The position numbers were made by a program, and so were the translations under genes. A stretch of 64,000 bases of DNA. It comes from Hofstenia miamia. Lineage: Eukaryota; Xenacoelomorpha; Acoela. This document shows positions 46,601 through 56,099 of the stretch, piece after piece. The stretch lies in assembly GCA_004352715.1 (NCBI GenBank), contig SCFE01000066.1:1058166-1122165 (forward strand), in the 5' to 3' direction. Under the pieces are notes generated by a model. It was not told the origin of the DNA. It was given only the letters and a program-made list of their open reading frames with translations, and ran no database searches. Numbering within the stretch: position 1 is the stretch's first letter; each line of letters starts with the position of its first letter.

Positions 46601-49600
46601 TTATCTCATATTTGAATGTTATTTTAGCCATTTGTAATAAGCGTCAAGTCTTAACAAATGCAGAGACGTGTAGTACTTCCTTGATTTTGGTTCCTAGATA
46701 CATACGATAGACAAAGTTTTCTTGATACCTAATTTTTGTTAATTCTACTGTAAATCCTCAGGACGTGATTACAGAAGCCCTTGAGAAAACACATATAATA
46801 GTTTTTCGTAATAGTCAAACTATATTTTTATATTATTTGTATCTTTTTGAAAGAATTTCAGTGAATTACTAATGACTGAAGTATGAAGTAAAATTATAAA
46901 ACTTACTCCCACTGAAGTTGATCAATCTGCTTACTCAGTTGCAGTTCCTTTGACTGAAGAGTTTTCATTTGAGGCAAGAGCTTGTTCTTTTGACCGGACA
47001 GCTTGCTTTCGGTGTCCTGGTAAATCGATTCAAGTTTTCTAAGAGCACTCAAAAGTTCGTTAAGAGTCTTCTGCCGCCCTTCGTTTTTGCCACGCATCTT
47101 TTCAACCTTCAATAATTCACCTGTTAAAAAAATCAAACCTTATACAGATTTGTTTGTAACTACCCAACAATGTACACTGTTTAAATGTATACTCAAAATC
47201 TCTCAAATCAGCTCTAATTTTTCACGGCTTTTAAAATAAAGTCAGAAATTTGAATAACTTTCAAACTTTGATTTGAACAAAATTCAAACCATCAATGTTT
47301 GATCTTATTTGTAGCAATGACGGAAGCTTAGACCATAGATAAATTTTGTAAATAAGTTTAGAATCTATCAGCACTCTACTTACAAGACACATAAATTCAT
47401 TGCATATATAAGAATTATTATAGAAAATGGAAGTACGGTATAAATATTGAAGTTTTACTTAGGTTCTAGTTCGAAGCACATATAACATACCATCATATCT
47501 CATACAAAAATTATGTTTTTATAGAAATTTCAACATTAAGCAATTTTTGAATGGGTGGTGGACTAATGTTTAAGATTTTTTTCACAAACATATAATGACA
47601 AAATTTCATTTGAGCTATTTTAATAAAATGTGAAAATCGAAGTTCGCATAATAAGCCTAAAATTTGGTGAGACTTACATTATTTACTGTTTAAAAGCTTT
47701 TTGAAAGCGTGGATATTTAAGCAATACGCGAAAATTTGCTTTGAAATGATAAAAATTTGAATTTCAGCAGCTCTAGTTGCTACTAAAAATAATTAAGCAT
47801 CTAAATCAAGCAAATAGGTCAAATTTATACTTTTATAGTACATGAAAATAAAAAAACATGTCAGTAAATGAATTTTCAGTCTTAACTTGATTTACTTTAC
47901 ATACATCTAAGAAACTAAGGTAAAATTTCAAAAACATTTGATTTAAAAATAAGACAACAAATATTCAATCACCTGTGATTTTACTTTAGTAAGCACTCCT
48001 TGAACCTCGGAAGCCTTCTTATCGATTTTAGTTCTTTGCTTCTTGAGATCAATCTCTAACTGTCCCATTTCAGCATTTTCTGTGGTTATTCGATTTTGGA
48101 GTTTAATCTTTTTGTGAATTTCGTCTTTGACTTGATGCTCCAATTGGTCAAGCTGATCCATGAGTAGATCCTCTTTCTTTTGCGTTCTCTCCTCAATTTC
48201 TGCTATACGTTTCTTTAAACTTTGATTAACGACATCTAGCTAAAAGTAAGAGCTTAAAAAGTGAAAAGAAAAAATCAATATACATTTTGCAGTTTTAAAA
48301 TCATTGGATACACTGCAAATAGTCATTTCAATGATTCCTAAAATATGGGAAAGAGTTTTACAAATGATAAAGTGTAACAGATTTTTAGAAAGTAAGAATT
48401 TTATTATCTTGATCTTGAATACACTTTATTAGAAAATGTAAAAAAAATTTCCTTAACTGAATGAAATTGTTAAAGGAAAATATGTAAATTTTTTCTATAT
48501 AATCCTAGATTTGAAAAAGCAAAGGCTTTACTTACTTAAAACAACTTATTAAATCAAATTCTGACCAATGACAAGGTGTTTTATTACTTCATTTTTTATC
48601 TGAGTGCAAATCTCTAGGCCATGATCCTGTTGTACAATTTAAGCTAAAGTTTAAAATTTGATAAAACTATATGACGCTTAAAGCGCTAGCTAATGTATTT
48701 TAGGTGTTGTTAGCTGCAGAAGTATTTCAATAATTGAAACAGAAAGATAGTGTTCAAGGTGGAAACCACTTTAATTATGCTAGAGGTTAATCCTATTAGA
48801 TTACAATTCATACCAGCGCAATCATCATTCGAAGGAAATAATTGATACGTCAAAAGAGCCAGAGGCTGAAAACGCTGGTTCAAAATTAAAATGTATAATA
48901 TATAACGGCGTCGCAAAGGATACATTGATGACAGAAATGGATAAAAGTATTGTACTTATACATCGTAAATGCGTTACCTGGTGATACTCAACATTGATTT
49001 TCTCAATTTGATTTTCAGTTTTGTCAATGTCTTTATAGGCTCTTTCTATTGACTTTGTGTCTTTAGCCTGATTACTGATATTGGAATTCTTCCTCTCTAG
49101 TAAAGTATTATGTTCACTTCGGAGCTCACGATTGGCTGCGAGTGATTCCTTGCACTTTCGATCGTTTGACGTAATATAAGCCTCCAATGTGATCTTTTCA
49201 TGGTTCAGTCGTGTTTGAACGGATTTCAATTGTTCTGTGGCAAGCATGTTTTCTTGACGATACATTCTATTCTGATTTGCTAGTGTTTCATGACGCTCCT
49301 CTAGACCTAAATATAAGATATACAACGTTTTATTCAGGTTCAATCATTGTAAAGATCGAATTTTTGAAGTTGGCAGAACCAACAAAAATAAACATATCAC
49401 GATATTAAATATACCTCTAACTAATTCTTTCTGGTTATTTTCTATTTCCCGAATTTCTGTGAGCCTATCAATACACTCAAGAGTTTCATTTTCTGTATCG
49501 ATTAATTTCTGTTTAGCACTTTCGATTTCCTAAATTGAAATAACTAAAAAAGCAACTAACACATAAGCTTACAGCAAGATACTGATTTTCCAAAACATGT

Positions 49601-50451
49601 GCTTTGTTTAATTCAGTTTGGCCTTTATGTAAAGCACTCTTAACACCTTCTATTTCTTTGGCAAGATATTTGCGTTCTTTGGAAGCCTTTTTATTTGCTT
49701 CTGCTGATTTCTTTTGAGCCTCATTAAAGATAAGCATTGTCTTTTCTAATTCCTGCTGAGTTAGGTTTTGTGCTGAATGAATATCACTCATACTATCTTG
49801 TTCAAGATGCAATTTGTTATCAATAAGAGGGTTCGTTTCTAAAATCTTATCAATATCATCTTGAAGTTGGTCGTTTAAATTTTCTGCTATGTCAAGTTTT
49901 GCTTTGAAACGGGTTTCTTGCCTCGTTTTGAAGGAAACATGCCATTGAAGTTCGGTTATATCCTTAACGCAACTTTCATGTTCATGCTGAACCAAATTTG
50001 GCAGTTGTTTTAATCGTCTCTTAACTAAGGCATCCAGTTCTTTCTGCAAATTCACAACTCGCTTCTTCTCGTCTATTAGTTTTTCGTTAAAGGACTGTCT
50101 CTCTTCTTGTAATCGAGCAATAATCCCTTGAATTTTTCTAATCAAACCACGAAGCTCATCTTGTGAAAGTTGATAGCAGCGGTCAATAACAGTTCCGGTA
50201 ACTGTTGAAATATAATCCTGAGTTCTATTAACACTGCTTTGAGTATCTTTCAAAATTAATTGATTTTCAGATGAAAGTTGGTTTATATTTAGTTCTGTAC
50301 TCGGCAATGATTTAGAATCGTCGGATCCTGCTGGGGATTCTGGATGCGATTGCTCTTTTTTTTCACCTAACAATTCACTTATTAAATCTCTTTGTTTCTG
50401 AAAATCATTTTCTTCGTCAATTTCTTCTAGATTATAGTCAGAATACTCCAT
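37446..50451 (-). CDS. Multi-exon long coiled-coil protein gene (820 codons resolved)
   Basis: Eight exons on the minus strand could be joined: 50451-49573, 49529-49415, 49306-48978, 48239-47973, 47106-46907, 44814-44673, 41278-40997 and 37691-37446. Together they make 2460 nt, 820 codons in one frame. The start ATG has an in-frame TAG 12 nt upstream. Introns begin GT (GTAAGC, GTATAT, GTAACG, GTGATT, GTAAGT, GTATGA, GTATTT) and end in pyrimidine-rich AG, and codon phase agrees at every junction, with one uncertain acceptor at exon 5. The protein has an acidic N-terminus (EEIDEENDF), then almost continuous heptad-rich coiled coil, and no signal peptide or membrane segment. The family is not recognised. 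The architecture would suit an axonemal, centriolar or other structural filament protein, but that is inference. The 3' end is unresolved: exon 8 ends at a GT donor, so at least one more exon should exist. Confidence 0.8.
38051..38745. mobile_element. Possible non-autonomous DNA transposon with subterminal TCAAACAAGC repeats
   Basis: The left end (CACTATCAAACCCCCGATCA, AACAAGC) and the reverse complement of the right end (CACTGCCCCGTCAAATACGC, CATCAGACAAGC) share an imperfect match, 17 of 22 over the inner part. The motif (A/G)TCAAACAAGC or CATCARACAAGCC recurs near both ends. No ORF lies inside. It sits in the intron between exons 7 and 8 of the coiled-coil gene. Confidence 0.45.
38870..38930. 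repeat. Perfect 28-bp inverted repeat with 5-nt loop
   Basis: CATGGATCTCTGCGATGTTT and the next 8 bases (38870-38897) pair without mismatch with 38903-38930 around the loop TATAC; weaker pairing continues outward for about ten more bases. It lies within an intron of the coiled-coil gene. Confidence 0.95.
40247..40270. repeat. 24-bp perfect palindrome
   Basis: TATAACACTAAT followed directly by its reverse complement, with no spacer. Confidence 0.95.
40997..41278 (-). CDS. Coiled-coil gene, exon 7
   Basis: 282 nt (94 codons), acceptor TTATTTAG/GATTAT, donor CAG/GTATTT. Encodes DYLEVLKSTAARLSQKKKDY through SLHQVGYLQ. Confidence 0.85.
41300..44660. other. Intron content: unrecognised ORFs and a transposon-like GC patch
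   Basis: Intron between exons 6 and 7 of the coiled-coil gene. Overlapping frames at 42769-43251 (minus) and 42971-43372 (plus) are moderately long but show no known motif. At 44108-44165 a GC-rich patch (GAGGTGGATACAGAAAAAAT, then GGGGCCCGGGC) resembles a MITE terminus common in animal genomes. Confidence 0.35.
44673..44814 (-). CDS. Coiled-coil gene, exon 6
   Basis: 142 nt, acceptor TGTATTTAG/GAGTG, donor AAG/GTATGA. With two bases from exon 5 it encodes ESEKTQTKIDEVRLNSVHLN through ANGRIKLQEDK. It has no ATG and is found only by splice sites and frame continuity. Confidence 0.8.
45946..46386 (-). mobile_element. Helitron-like or MITE-like non-autonomous element, about 441 bp
   Basis: On the minus strand the element ends with a GC hairpin (CCCGTGC-ACA-GCACGGG, 45969-45953), then CAGTTTC and CTAG followed by T. 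That is the layout of a Helitron 3' end (hairpin, a few bases, CTRR, insertion before T). The minus-strand start near 46386 is TCTTCTCTTTACG. Both flanks on the plus strand also carry ACACTAG (45939-45945 and 46387-46393), which would instead read as a 7-bp target duplication of a MITE. No ORF. It lies in the intron between exons 5 and 6. Confidence 0.5.
46907..47106 (-). CDS. Coiled-coil gene, exon 5 (acceptor uncertain)
   Basis: Encodes VEKMRGKNEGRQKTLNELLS through LSKQIDQLQW, with donor GGGA/GTAAGT. The strongest acceptor (TTTTTTTAACAG/GTGAA, exon start 47120) puts the frame out against exon 4. A weaker AG 14 nt further in (ATTGAAG/GTTGAA, start 47106) restores it. Either the weaker site is used or a small unseen exon lies between 47121 and 47972. 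Confidence 0.75.
47973..48239 (-). CDS. Coiled-coil gene, exon 4
   Basis: 267 nt (89 codons), acceptor ACTTTTAG/CTAGAT, donor CAG/GTGATT. Encodes LDVVNQSLKKRIAEIEERTQ through LTKVKSQ. Confidence 0.85.
48978..49306 (-). CDS. Coiled-coil gene, exon 3
   Basis: 329 nt, acceptor ATATTTAG/GTCTAG, donor CAG/GTAACG. Encodes LEERHETLANQNRMYRQENM through IEKINVEYHQ, all helical. Confidence 0.87.
49415..49529 (-). CDS. Coiled-coil gene, exon 2
   Basis: 115 nt, acceptor CAATTTAG/GAAATC, donor GAG/GTATAT. Encodes EIESAKQKLIDTENETLECI and ends one base into a Gly codon completed by exon 3. Confidence 0.85.
49573..50451 (-). CDS. Coiled-coil gene, exon 1
   Basis: 293 codons from ATG (MEYSDYNLEEIDEENDF) to ENQYLA, with donor GCT/GTAAGC. 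Residues 1-85 are acidic and Ser-rich, probably disordered. From about residue 100 (RGLIRKIQGIIARLQEERQS) it is charged coiled coil to the end. Confidence 0.85.
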
Positions 50452-51205
50452 TAGTAAACATTTCTAAACTAAATAAATATATTATAAATATAGAAGAAAA
50501 CATTGTAAATAAAAAACAAGAATTAACGATATTTTTCCACCGAGTCTGCAATGTGATAAATGTATTTCAATTTAACTTAACATAAAGAGGAAATTCATTT
50601 GTTTTAAATGCGAAATGACAAGAGGTAATGACTCAATACATGTAACAAACTAGCAAATTCAAGTATTATGTTTGGCGTAAAGTCCCAATATCAAATTATG
50701 CATAAAAAGCCGACATAACTCTGTTCAAAATATGAAAATAGGGTGCAACCCTTGAATTTCATGCTTTTTGTGGTACTGCTTGTGCTTAAGGGGGCGATGA
50801 CACTATTCCCTTCTTCATATTGACGTTTATGCTTTCAACATGATAAGATCAGGGCGGTACATTTTTTAGAAAAAAGAACATTGTCATTATAAATGACGAT
50901 TTTCCGTATATAATTTGGGTTTCAATAAATAACAATACATTAACAACCAAAGGACTTTGTTCACCATAAGCGCGGTTAAAACAATTAGACTACATAAATA
51001 TAATATTTAACAATACAAAAATATTAGAAACAACAGAAATAACACTTACAATAAATAAGATTGAAATACGGATTGTCAAAATTGAAACGAGGAATAAAAT
51101 TGAGAAGATGCTGAGAAAAAGTCTAAGTGAAGAACAGGAATAAAAAGGTTAGCAATAGGAATAATTTTTTGCCTGTTTATTATACAGTTTAATTAGATTT
51201 CAGCT

Positions 51206-51943
51206 ATGCCCTCAATTTCACTGCCTGACCTCAAAAATTTGAGCGATGCCCAGTTTGCCTCTGCTGTCGGTGGTCTGAAGAAAGACGCCATCATTTCGTT
51301 GTTGCGCCAAGCGGTCACTGCTCTCTCTACCTCGACTCCGTCCTCCAATGATGGCCCTGGCGTCATATCATCCTTATCTGAATCCCTCACTAAGCTTTCC
51401 TCTGATGTTTCCTCACTACAATCCCAAATGTTCTCCTACAGTGCTGCTGCCTCACGTTCTGTCTCATCTCTCCCCAGTAATCCTGCTCCGAGTTTCACAC
51501 CCGCGCTTGCTCCTCCTTCTGCTCTACCGCATCCTCCCAAGCAGTCTATCCCTTCATCAACTAACCGTAATCGTCCTCGTCCGGTTTTTGGTTCTAGTGC
51601 TTCCTGCCGTCTCCCTGCTGTTCCTATTAGTTCACTTCCGCCGCCTCCCCGCAAAGCTCACATCTATGTTGGCCGTTTTGCTGCCTCTGTGTCCACCTCA
51701 GATGTTGCTGACCACCTTCGTTCGTCCTCTCTACAATTTGATGATGTCATTTCCATTCCTCCACGTCCTGACTCTCCATTTGTATCCTTCCATGTTGTCT
51801 GCGATCAAGAGTCTCATCGTGCACTCATGAATCCTGATGTATGGTCTGAAGGCGTCTTGATTCGTTATTACCGCCTCTCTGACGATGAGCGCAAATCTTT
51901 TGGCCTTCGTCCCCACCGCCGTAATGCGCCTCGCCGTGACTGA
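51206..51943 (+). CDS. Non-LTR ORF1 protein, 245 aa
   Basis: The product is the presumed RNA-binding chaperone of the retroelement. It starts at ATG 51206 (MPSISLPDLKNLSDAQFASA). Residues about 50-75 (ISSLSESLTKLSSDVSSLQS) look like a short coiled coil and 80-145 are Pro/Ser-rich. Residues about 150-230 form a compact domain with KAHIYVGRFAASVSTSDVAD, SPFVSFHVVCD and DVWSEGVLIRYYR. The last pattern (F.V, then W.EGV.IR.Y) is shared by ORF1 proteins of CR1-like elements and fits an RRM-like fold. No zinc knuckle or PHD finger is visible. It ends RRNAPRRD then TGA, with the next codon CTA, and ORF2 continues in the same frame. Confidence 0.85.
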   Translation: MPSISLPDLKNLSDAQFASAVGGLKKDAIISLLRQAVTALSTSTPSSNDGPGVISSLSESLTKLSSDVSSLQSQMFSYSAAASRSVSSLPSNPAPSFTPALAPPSALPHPPKQSIPSSTNRNRPRPVFGSSASCRLPAVPISSLPPPPRKAHIYVGRFAASVSTSDVADHLRSSSLQFDDVISIPPRPDSPFVSFHVVCDQESHRALMNPDVWSEGVLIRYYRLSDDERKSFGLRPHRRNAPRRD

Positions 51944-54831
51944 CTATCTCACTCTGATCTTCCTCCTCTCCGTAACTCTGGATTTTCCGTATTGCTTGCC
52001 AATGCCCACAGTCTTGTATCTTTGAATCGTCGTCTCAGCTTTTACAATTTCTTCTTGCAGTCTCCTGTTGACTTCATTTTCATCACTGAAACCTGGCTTG
52101 ATCCTGCCATTGCTGATAGTGTTGTTTTTCCCAACTCTACTCTTAAAGTTCTTTCTCGTATGGATCGATCCAGTGGTCGCCATGGTGGTGTTCTCATTGC
52201 CTCTCGTCTTCCTAACCTTGACATCCGTCCCATTTCTTTCGATTCATTATCCTTCGATTTCTGTTGTGGCTGTGCTGTTGTTCTCAGTGACCACATTGTT
52301 TCTCTGCTCTGCGTTTACAACCCTCCTTCGAAAAGTGCCTTTCGCATTCCCATTGCTGATTTATCATCTATGTTCGAGTCTTTTCATGACCAGTCTACCT
52401 ACCTCTCTCGTCACCTTGGCTTTTCCATTCGTCCTCATTTTCTTGTTTGTGGTGACTTCAATCTTCCTAATGTCTGCTGGAATGCGTTCGACTCTACTGA
52501 CACTTATGAGTCTGCAGTTTTAGAAGTTTTTGCCTGCTATTCTCTTGAACAACTTGTATTTTCTCCTACTTCCAGCTCCTCTCTGCTTGATTTGGTTCTG
52601 TGCTCTCACCCCGATTACATATTTGACATATCTGTAATCCCTGTTCCTGCTAAGCTGTCAGATCACTCATTCGTCAGCTTCAATCTGTTTGTCAACTCTA
52701 CTTCTCCATCTGCTAATCCGGCTGTTCCACAATATGCTCGATTTAACAGTGACTTTCTGTCACTTAATGCTGCTCTCTCATCTTCGCTGCCCGTTTTTAG
52801 TGATTCCTTCTCAGTTGACGATTGGTTCACTTTCTTTCATCAAGTTATTTCTTCTTATGTTCCTCGTCGGCGGAAAAAGCGTGCTTCTCTTCCTTTCTAT
52901 TTTTCGTCCCTTACTGTGCACTCCTTGAATAAATTGGAGTCTTACAAACGCCATTCTGGTACTACTGCTACTCCGAAGCTTGCTTCTCTCACAGAAGATG
53001 TTCTCAATTTTATGGAACTTGACAAAGTCTCTTTTCTGTCCAGCTTCTCGTCCGGTTCTCTCCAAGACTCTTATTCCTTCCTGCGTTCTCTTCATTCCAA
53101 GCCCGAGCTCCCCAATTTGAGATGGAACCTTCGTTCTGCTCACTCTGACCTGGAGAAGGCTGATCTGTTCAACGCGTATTTTGCCTCTAACTTCTCTGTA
53201 CCTGTCTCCATGTGCCCTGGTCCACCTGCTGCCTCCCCGCTAATCCGACTTTGTGATATGGTCTTCAGCGCTCATGATATCTCTCTTATGCTTAAATCTT
53301 GCAAGTTGTCTGGTCCTTGTTATCCTGACGGTGTTCCTTCCTTTGTAATTCATGAAACCTCCTCCATGCTTTCTATCCATTTAAAGCATCTTTACTCCTT
53401 CATTTGCTCCACTAAGCGCTATCCCGCCTGTTGGAAGACATCTTGGATTTCTCCGCTGTTAAAATCTAATCAGCTTCCCTCCTCGCAGGTCACGTCCTAC
53501 CGCCCAATAGCTATTCTATCTCGACTGTCTATCATCTTTGAACGCCTTGTTTTTCGTTATGTATTCCCAAAAATTCGTCACCTCATCTCTTCCTCTCAGC
53601 ATGGCAACCTTCCTGGTCGCTCTACGATTACTAACCTGCTCACTCTAATCAAAAACTGCTACTTTCACTCTGATAGTAATGATCCTGGTTGTATTATCTT
53701 TCTTGACATCTCAAAAGCGTTTGATCGCCTCCCTCATTCCATTCTGCTTGACAAGTTACGTTTATTTGGTTTTGATGTGGATTTCATCGAACTGTTCCAG
53801 TCTTACCTTACCAATCGCCACCAGTGTGTCAAAATCAACTCGTCTATCTCTTCTCCTGTCCCCGTTACTAGTGGTGCCCCTCAAGGCTCAATGTTTGCTG
53901 TTCTTTTCTTCCTCGTTGCCATTAACGACCTCCCTCATTCTATTCTCAACTCGTCTTGCCTGCTGTATGTTGACGACACTGCGATTTTTGATTTTGGTTG
54001 GTCTTTTGCTTCGAACATTTTTCTGATCTTGAGCACTTGTCTACTTGGTCCTCTGTCAACCATCTTGATTTTAGCACTACCAAGACATGTGGTATATCCT
54101 TTTCTGTGGCTCCCCCTTCTGATTTGCCTCTACCTGTGAACTTTGCGCCTCATCACACTCATCTTGGAGTTCAACTTGCTGCAAACTTAAATTGGACTGG
54201 ACATGTGTCTTTGCGTCTCCGCAAAGCTAATTCCTCGCTATTTGCCCTTTTCCGTAATGTTCCTTTTAATACCTCGTCCGCTGTGAAACTCTCTTTGTTC
54301 AAGTCCATTCCTCGCGCCATTCTTCTCTACGCGTCTCCTTGTTGGTGGCCTTCTCGTGCTTTGTTCCACTCCATGGAACGTTTCCAGAAACGCGCTTTCA
54401 AATGGATTTCCTCTTTGGACTATAAAGACGCTCTGCTGAAATTCTCCACTCTCCCGCTGTCACTCTACTTCCATGCCTGTGATCTCCTTCTGTTCAATCG
54501 ACTACTGACTCGCAAATTGGATCTTGATCCTTTTGATTTCATTAAGTTCTCTAATTCCTGCTGCACTCGCTCTGATGATGTTGTCACCTTCTCCATTCGT
54601 CGTACAAAGAAACATCGCACCCTTCACTCGTTTTTCAATCGTGCTTGTACTGCTGCTAATTACATCTTGACTCGCAACCCTCCAACAGCGATTGATTTCT
54701 TTTCCCCACCACCGAGCTTCAAGAAATCTTTGATGGCTTTCCTCTTTGCTGAGCCCTTCTCCGACTTCGCCTACTCTTCCATTTGCTCCTATTTCATCTC
54801 CTGTGACTGTCCTCGCTGCCGTAAAACTTGA
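51944..54831 (+). pseudogene. Non-LTR ORF2: EEP endonuclease and reverse transcriptase, one frameshift
   Basis: Immediately after the ORF1 stop the same frame stays open (LSHSDLPPLRNSGFSVLLAN), without an ATG until about 52159, which is inside the endonuclease. Endonuclease motifs: LANAHSL, FIFITETWLD, GGVLIAS, VCGDFNLPNVCWN and LSDHSFV. RT motifs: VTSYRPIAILSR, GNLPGRSTITNLL, IIFLDISKAFDRLPHSILLD (motif A), SGAPQGSMF (motif B) and LLYVDDTAIFD (catalytic YVDD). Between about 53991 and 54005 a one-base shift moves the frame; it then reads FEHFSDLEHLSTWSSVNHLD, HTHLGVQLAANLNWTGHVSL and ends in a Cys cluster, CSYFISCDCPRCRKT, with TGA 54829. The shift breaks the protein just after the active site, so this copy is inactive unless it is a sequencing error. 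Confidence 0.9.
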
Positions 54832-54909
54832 CTTGTTTTTATTTTCTTGTTGTGTATGCCTTCAGCGGCTAAATAAAGTCATTGATTATTATTATTATTA
54901 TTATTATAA

Positions 54910-55099
54910 CAAATAATGCGTTTGAGTTAAGTAGTTCAGCATTTTAGCTATTGTTATCCATTTATGTGAGAAGGAAAAGCTGTATTTAATTTGTAAATGT
55001 TGATAGTTTTCTTCCTAAGCACATAAATTTGAAAATGAGAAAATTCTTTTGCTATAATAAGAATTTTTGTTCAACCTTCCTGGTTATCAAATTCACTTT
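54910..55099. other. Host flank before the second gap
   Basis: AT-rich sequence without features, ending at the gap. Confidence 0.5.
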
Positions 55100-56099
55100 N
55101 NNNNNNNNNNNNNNNNNNNNNNNNNNNNNNNNNNNNNNNNNNNNNNNNNNNNNNNNNNNNNNNNNNNNNNNNNNNNNNNNNNNNNNNNNNNNNNNNNNNN
55201 NNNNNNNNNNNNNNNNNNNNNNNNNNNNNNNNNNNNNNNNNNNNNNNNNNNNNNNNNNNNNNNNNNNNNNNNNNNNNNNNNNNNNNNNNNNNNNNNNNNN
55301 NNNNNNNNNNNNNNNNNNNNNNNNNNNNNNNNNNNNNNNNNNNNNNNNNNNNNNNNNNNNNNNNNNNNNNNNNNNNNNNNNNNNNNNNNNNNNNNNNNNN
55401 NNNNNNNNNNNNNNNNNNNNNNNNNNNNNNNNNNNNNNNNNNNNNNNNNNNNNNNNNNNNNNNNNNNNNNNNNNNNNNNNNNNNNNNNNNNNNNNNNNNN
55501 NNNNNNNNNNNNNNNNNNNNNNNNNNNNNNNNNNNNNNNNNNNNNNNNNNNNNNNNNNNNNNNNNNNNNNNNNNNNNNNNNNNNNNNNNNNNNNNNNNNN
55601 NNNNNNNNNNNNNNNNNNNNNNNNNNNNNNNNNNNNNNNNNNNNNNNNNNNNNNNNNNNNNNNNNNNNNNNNNNNNNNNNNNNNNNNNNNNNNNNNNNNN
55701 NNNNNNNNNNNNNNNNNNNNNNNNNNNNNNNNNNNNNNNNNNNNNNNNNNNNNNNNNNNNNNNNNNNNNNNNNNNNNNNNNNNNNNNNNNNNNNNNNNNN
55801 NNNNNNNNNNNNNNNNNNNNNNNNNNNNNNNNNNNNNNNNNNNNNNNNNNNNNNNNNNNNNNNNNNNNNNNNNNNNNNNNNNNNNNNNNNNNNNNNNNNN
55901 NNNNNNNNNNNNNNNNNNNNNNNNNNNNNNNNNNNNNNNNNNNNNNNNNNNNNNNNNNNNNNNNNNNNNNNNNNNNNNNNNNNNNNNNNNNNNNNNNNNN
56001 NNNNNNNNNNNNNNNNNNNNNNNNNNNNNNNNNNNNNNNNNNNNNNNNNNNNNNNNNNNNNNNNNNNNNNNNNNNNNNNNNNNNNNNNNNNNNNNNNNN
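55100..56099. other. Assembly gap, exactly 1000 N
   Basis: A placeholder gap. Its right edge opens directly into a (TA)n tract (56100-56117), which probably caused the break. Confidence 0.99.

Larger units (their letters stand above)
51110..54906 (+). mobile_element. Nearly full-length non-LTR retrotransposon (CR1/L2-like) with (ATT)n tail
   Basis: This copy has a 5' leader, ORF1 (51206-51943), ORF2 (51944-54831), a short 3' UTR with AATAAAG and a tail of ATT repeats (about 54885-54906). The coding part is far richer in C and T on the plus strand than the host DNA, so its edges are visible as a composition step near 51200 and 54880. The exact 5' end and a target duplication could not be fixed. 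Apart from one stop between the ORFs and one frameshift in ORF2 it is intact, so it is probably a recent insertion. It lies about 650 bp upstream of the start codon of the coiled-coil gene, in the opposite orientation. Confidence 0.92.

Noticed and set aside
53985-54005. Programmed ribosomal frameshift in ORF2
   Set aside because: The shift lies just after the YVDD box within the RT fold, and no canonical slippery heptamer is in phase, so a simple indel is more likely.
51348-54026. Alternative-frame and minus-strand ORFs inside the non-LTR element (for example 52068-52523, 52811-53143)
   Set aside because: They overlap the motif-bearing ORF1/ORF2 frames and consist of Leu/Phe-rich translations of the same pyrimidine-rich strand.
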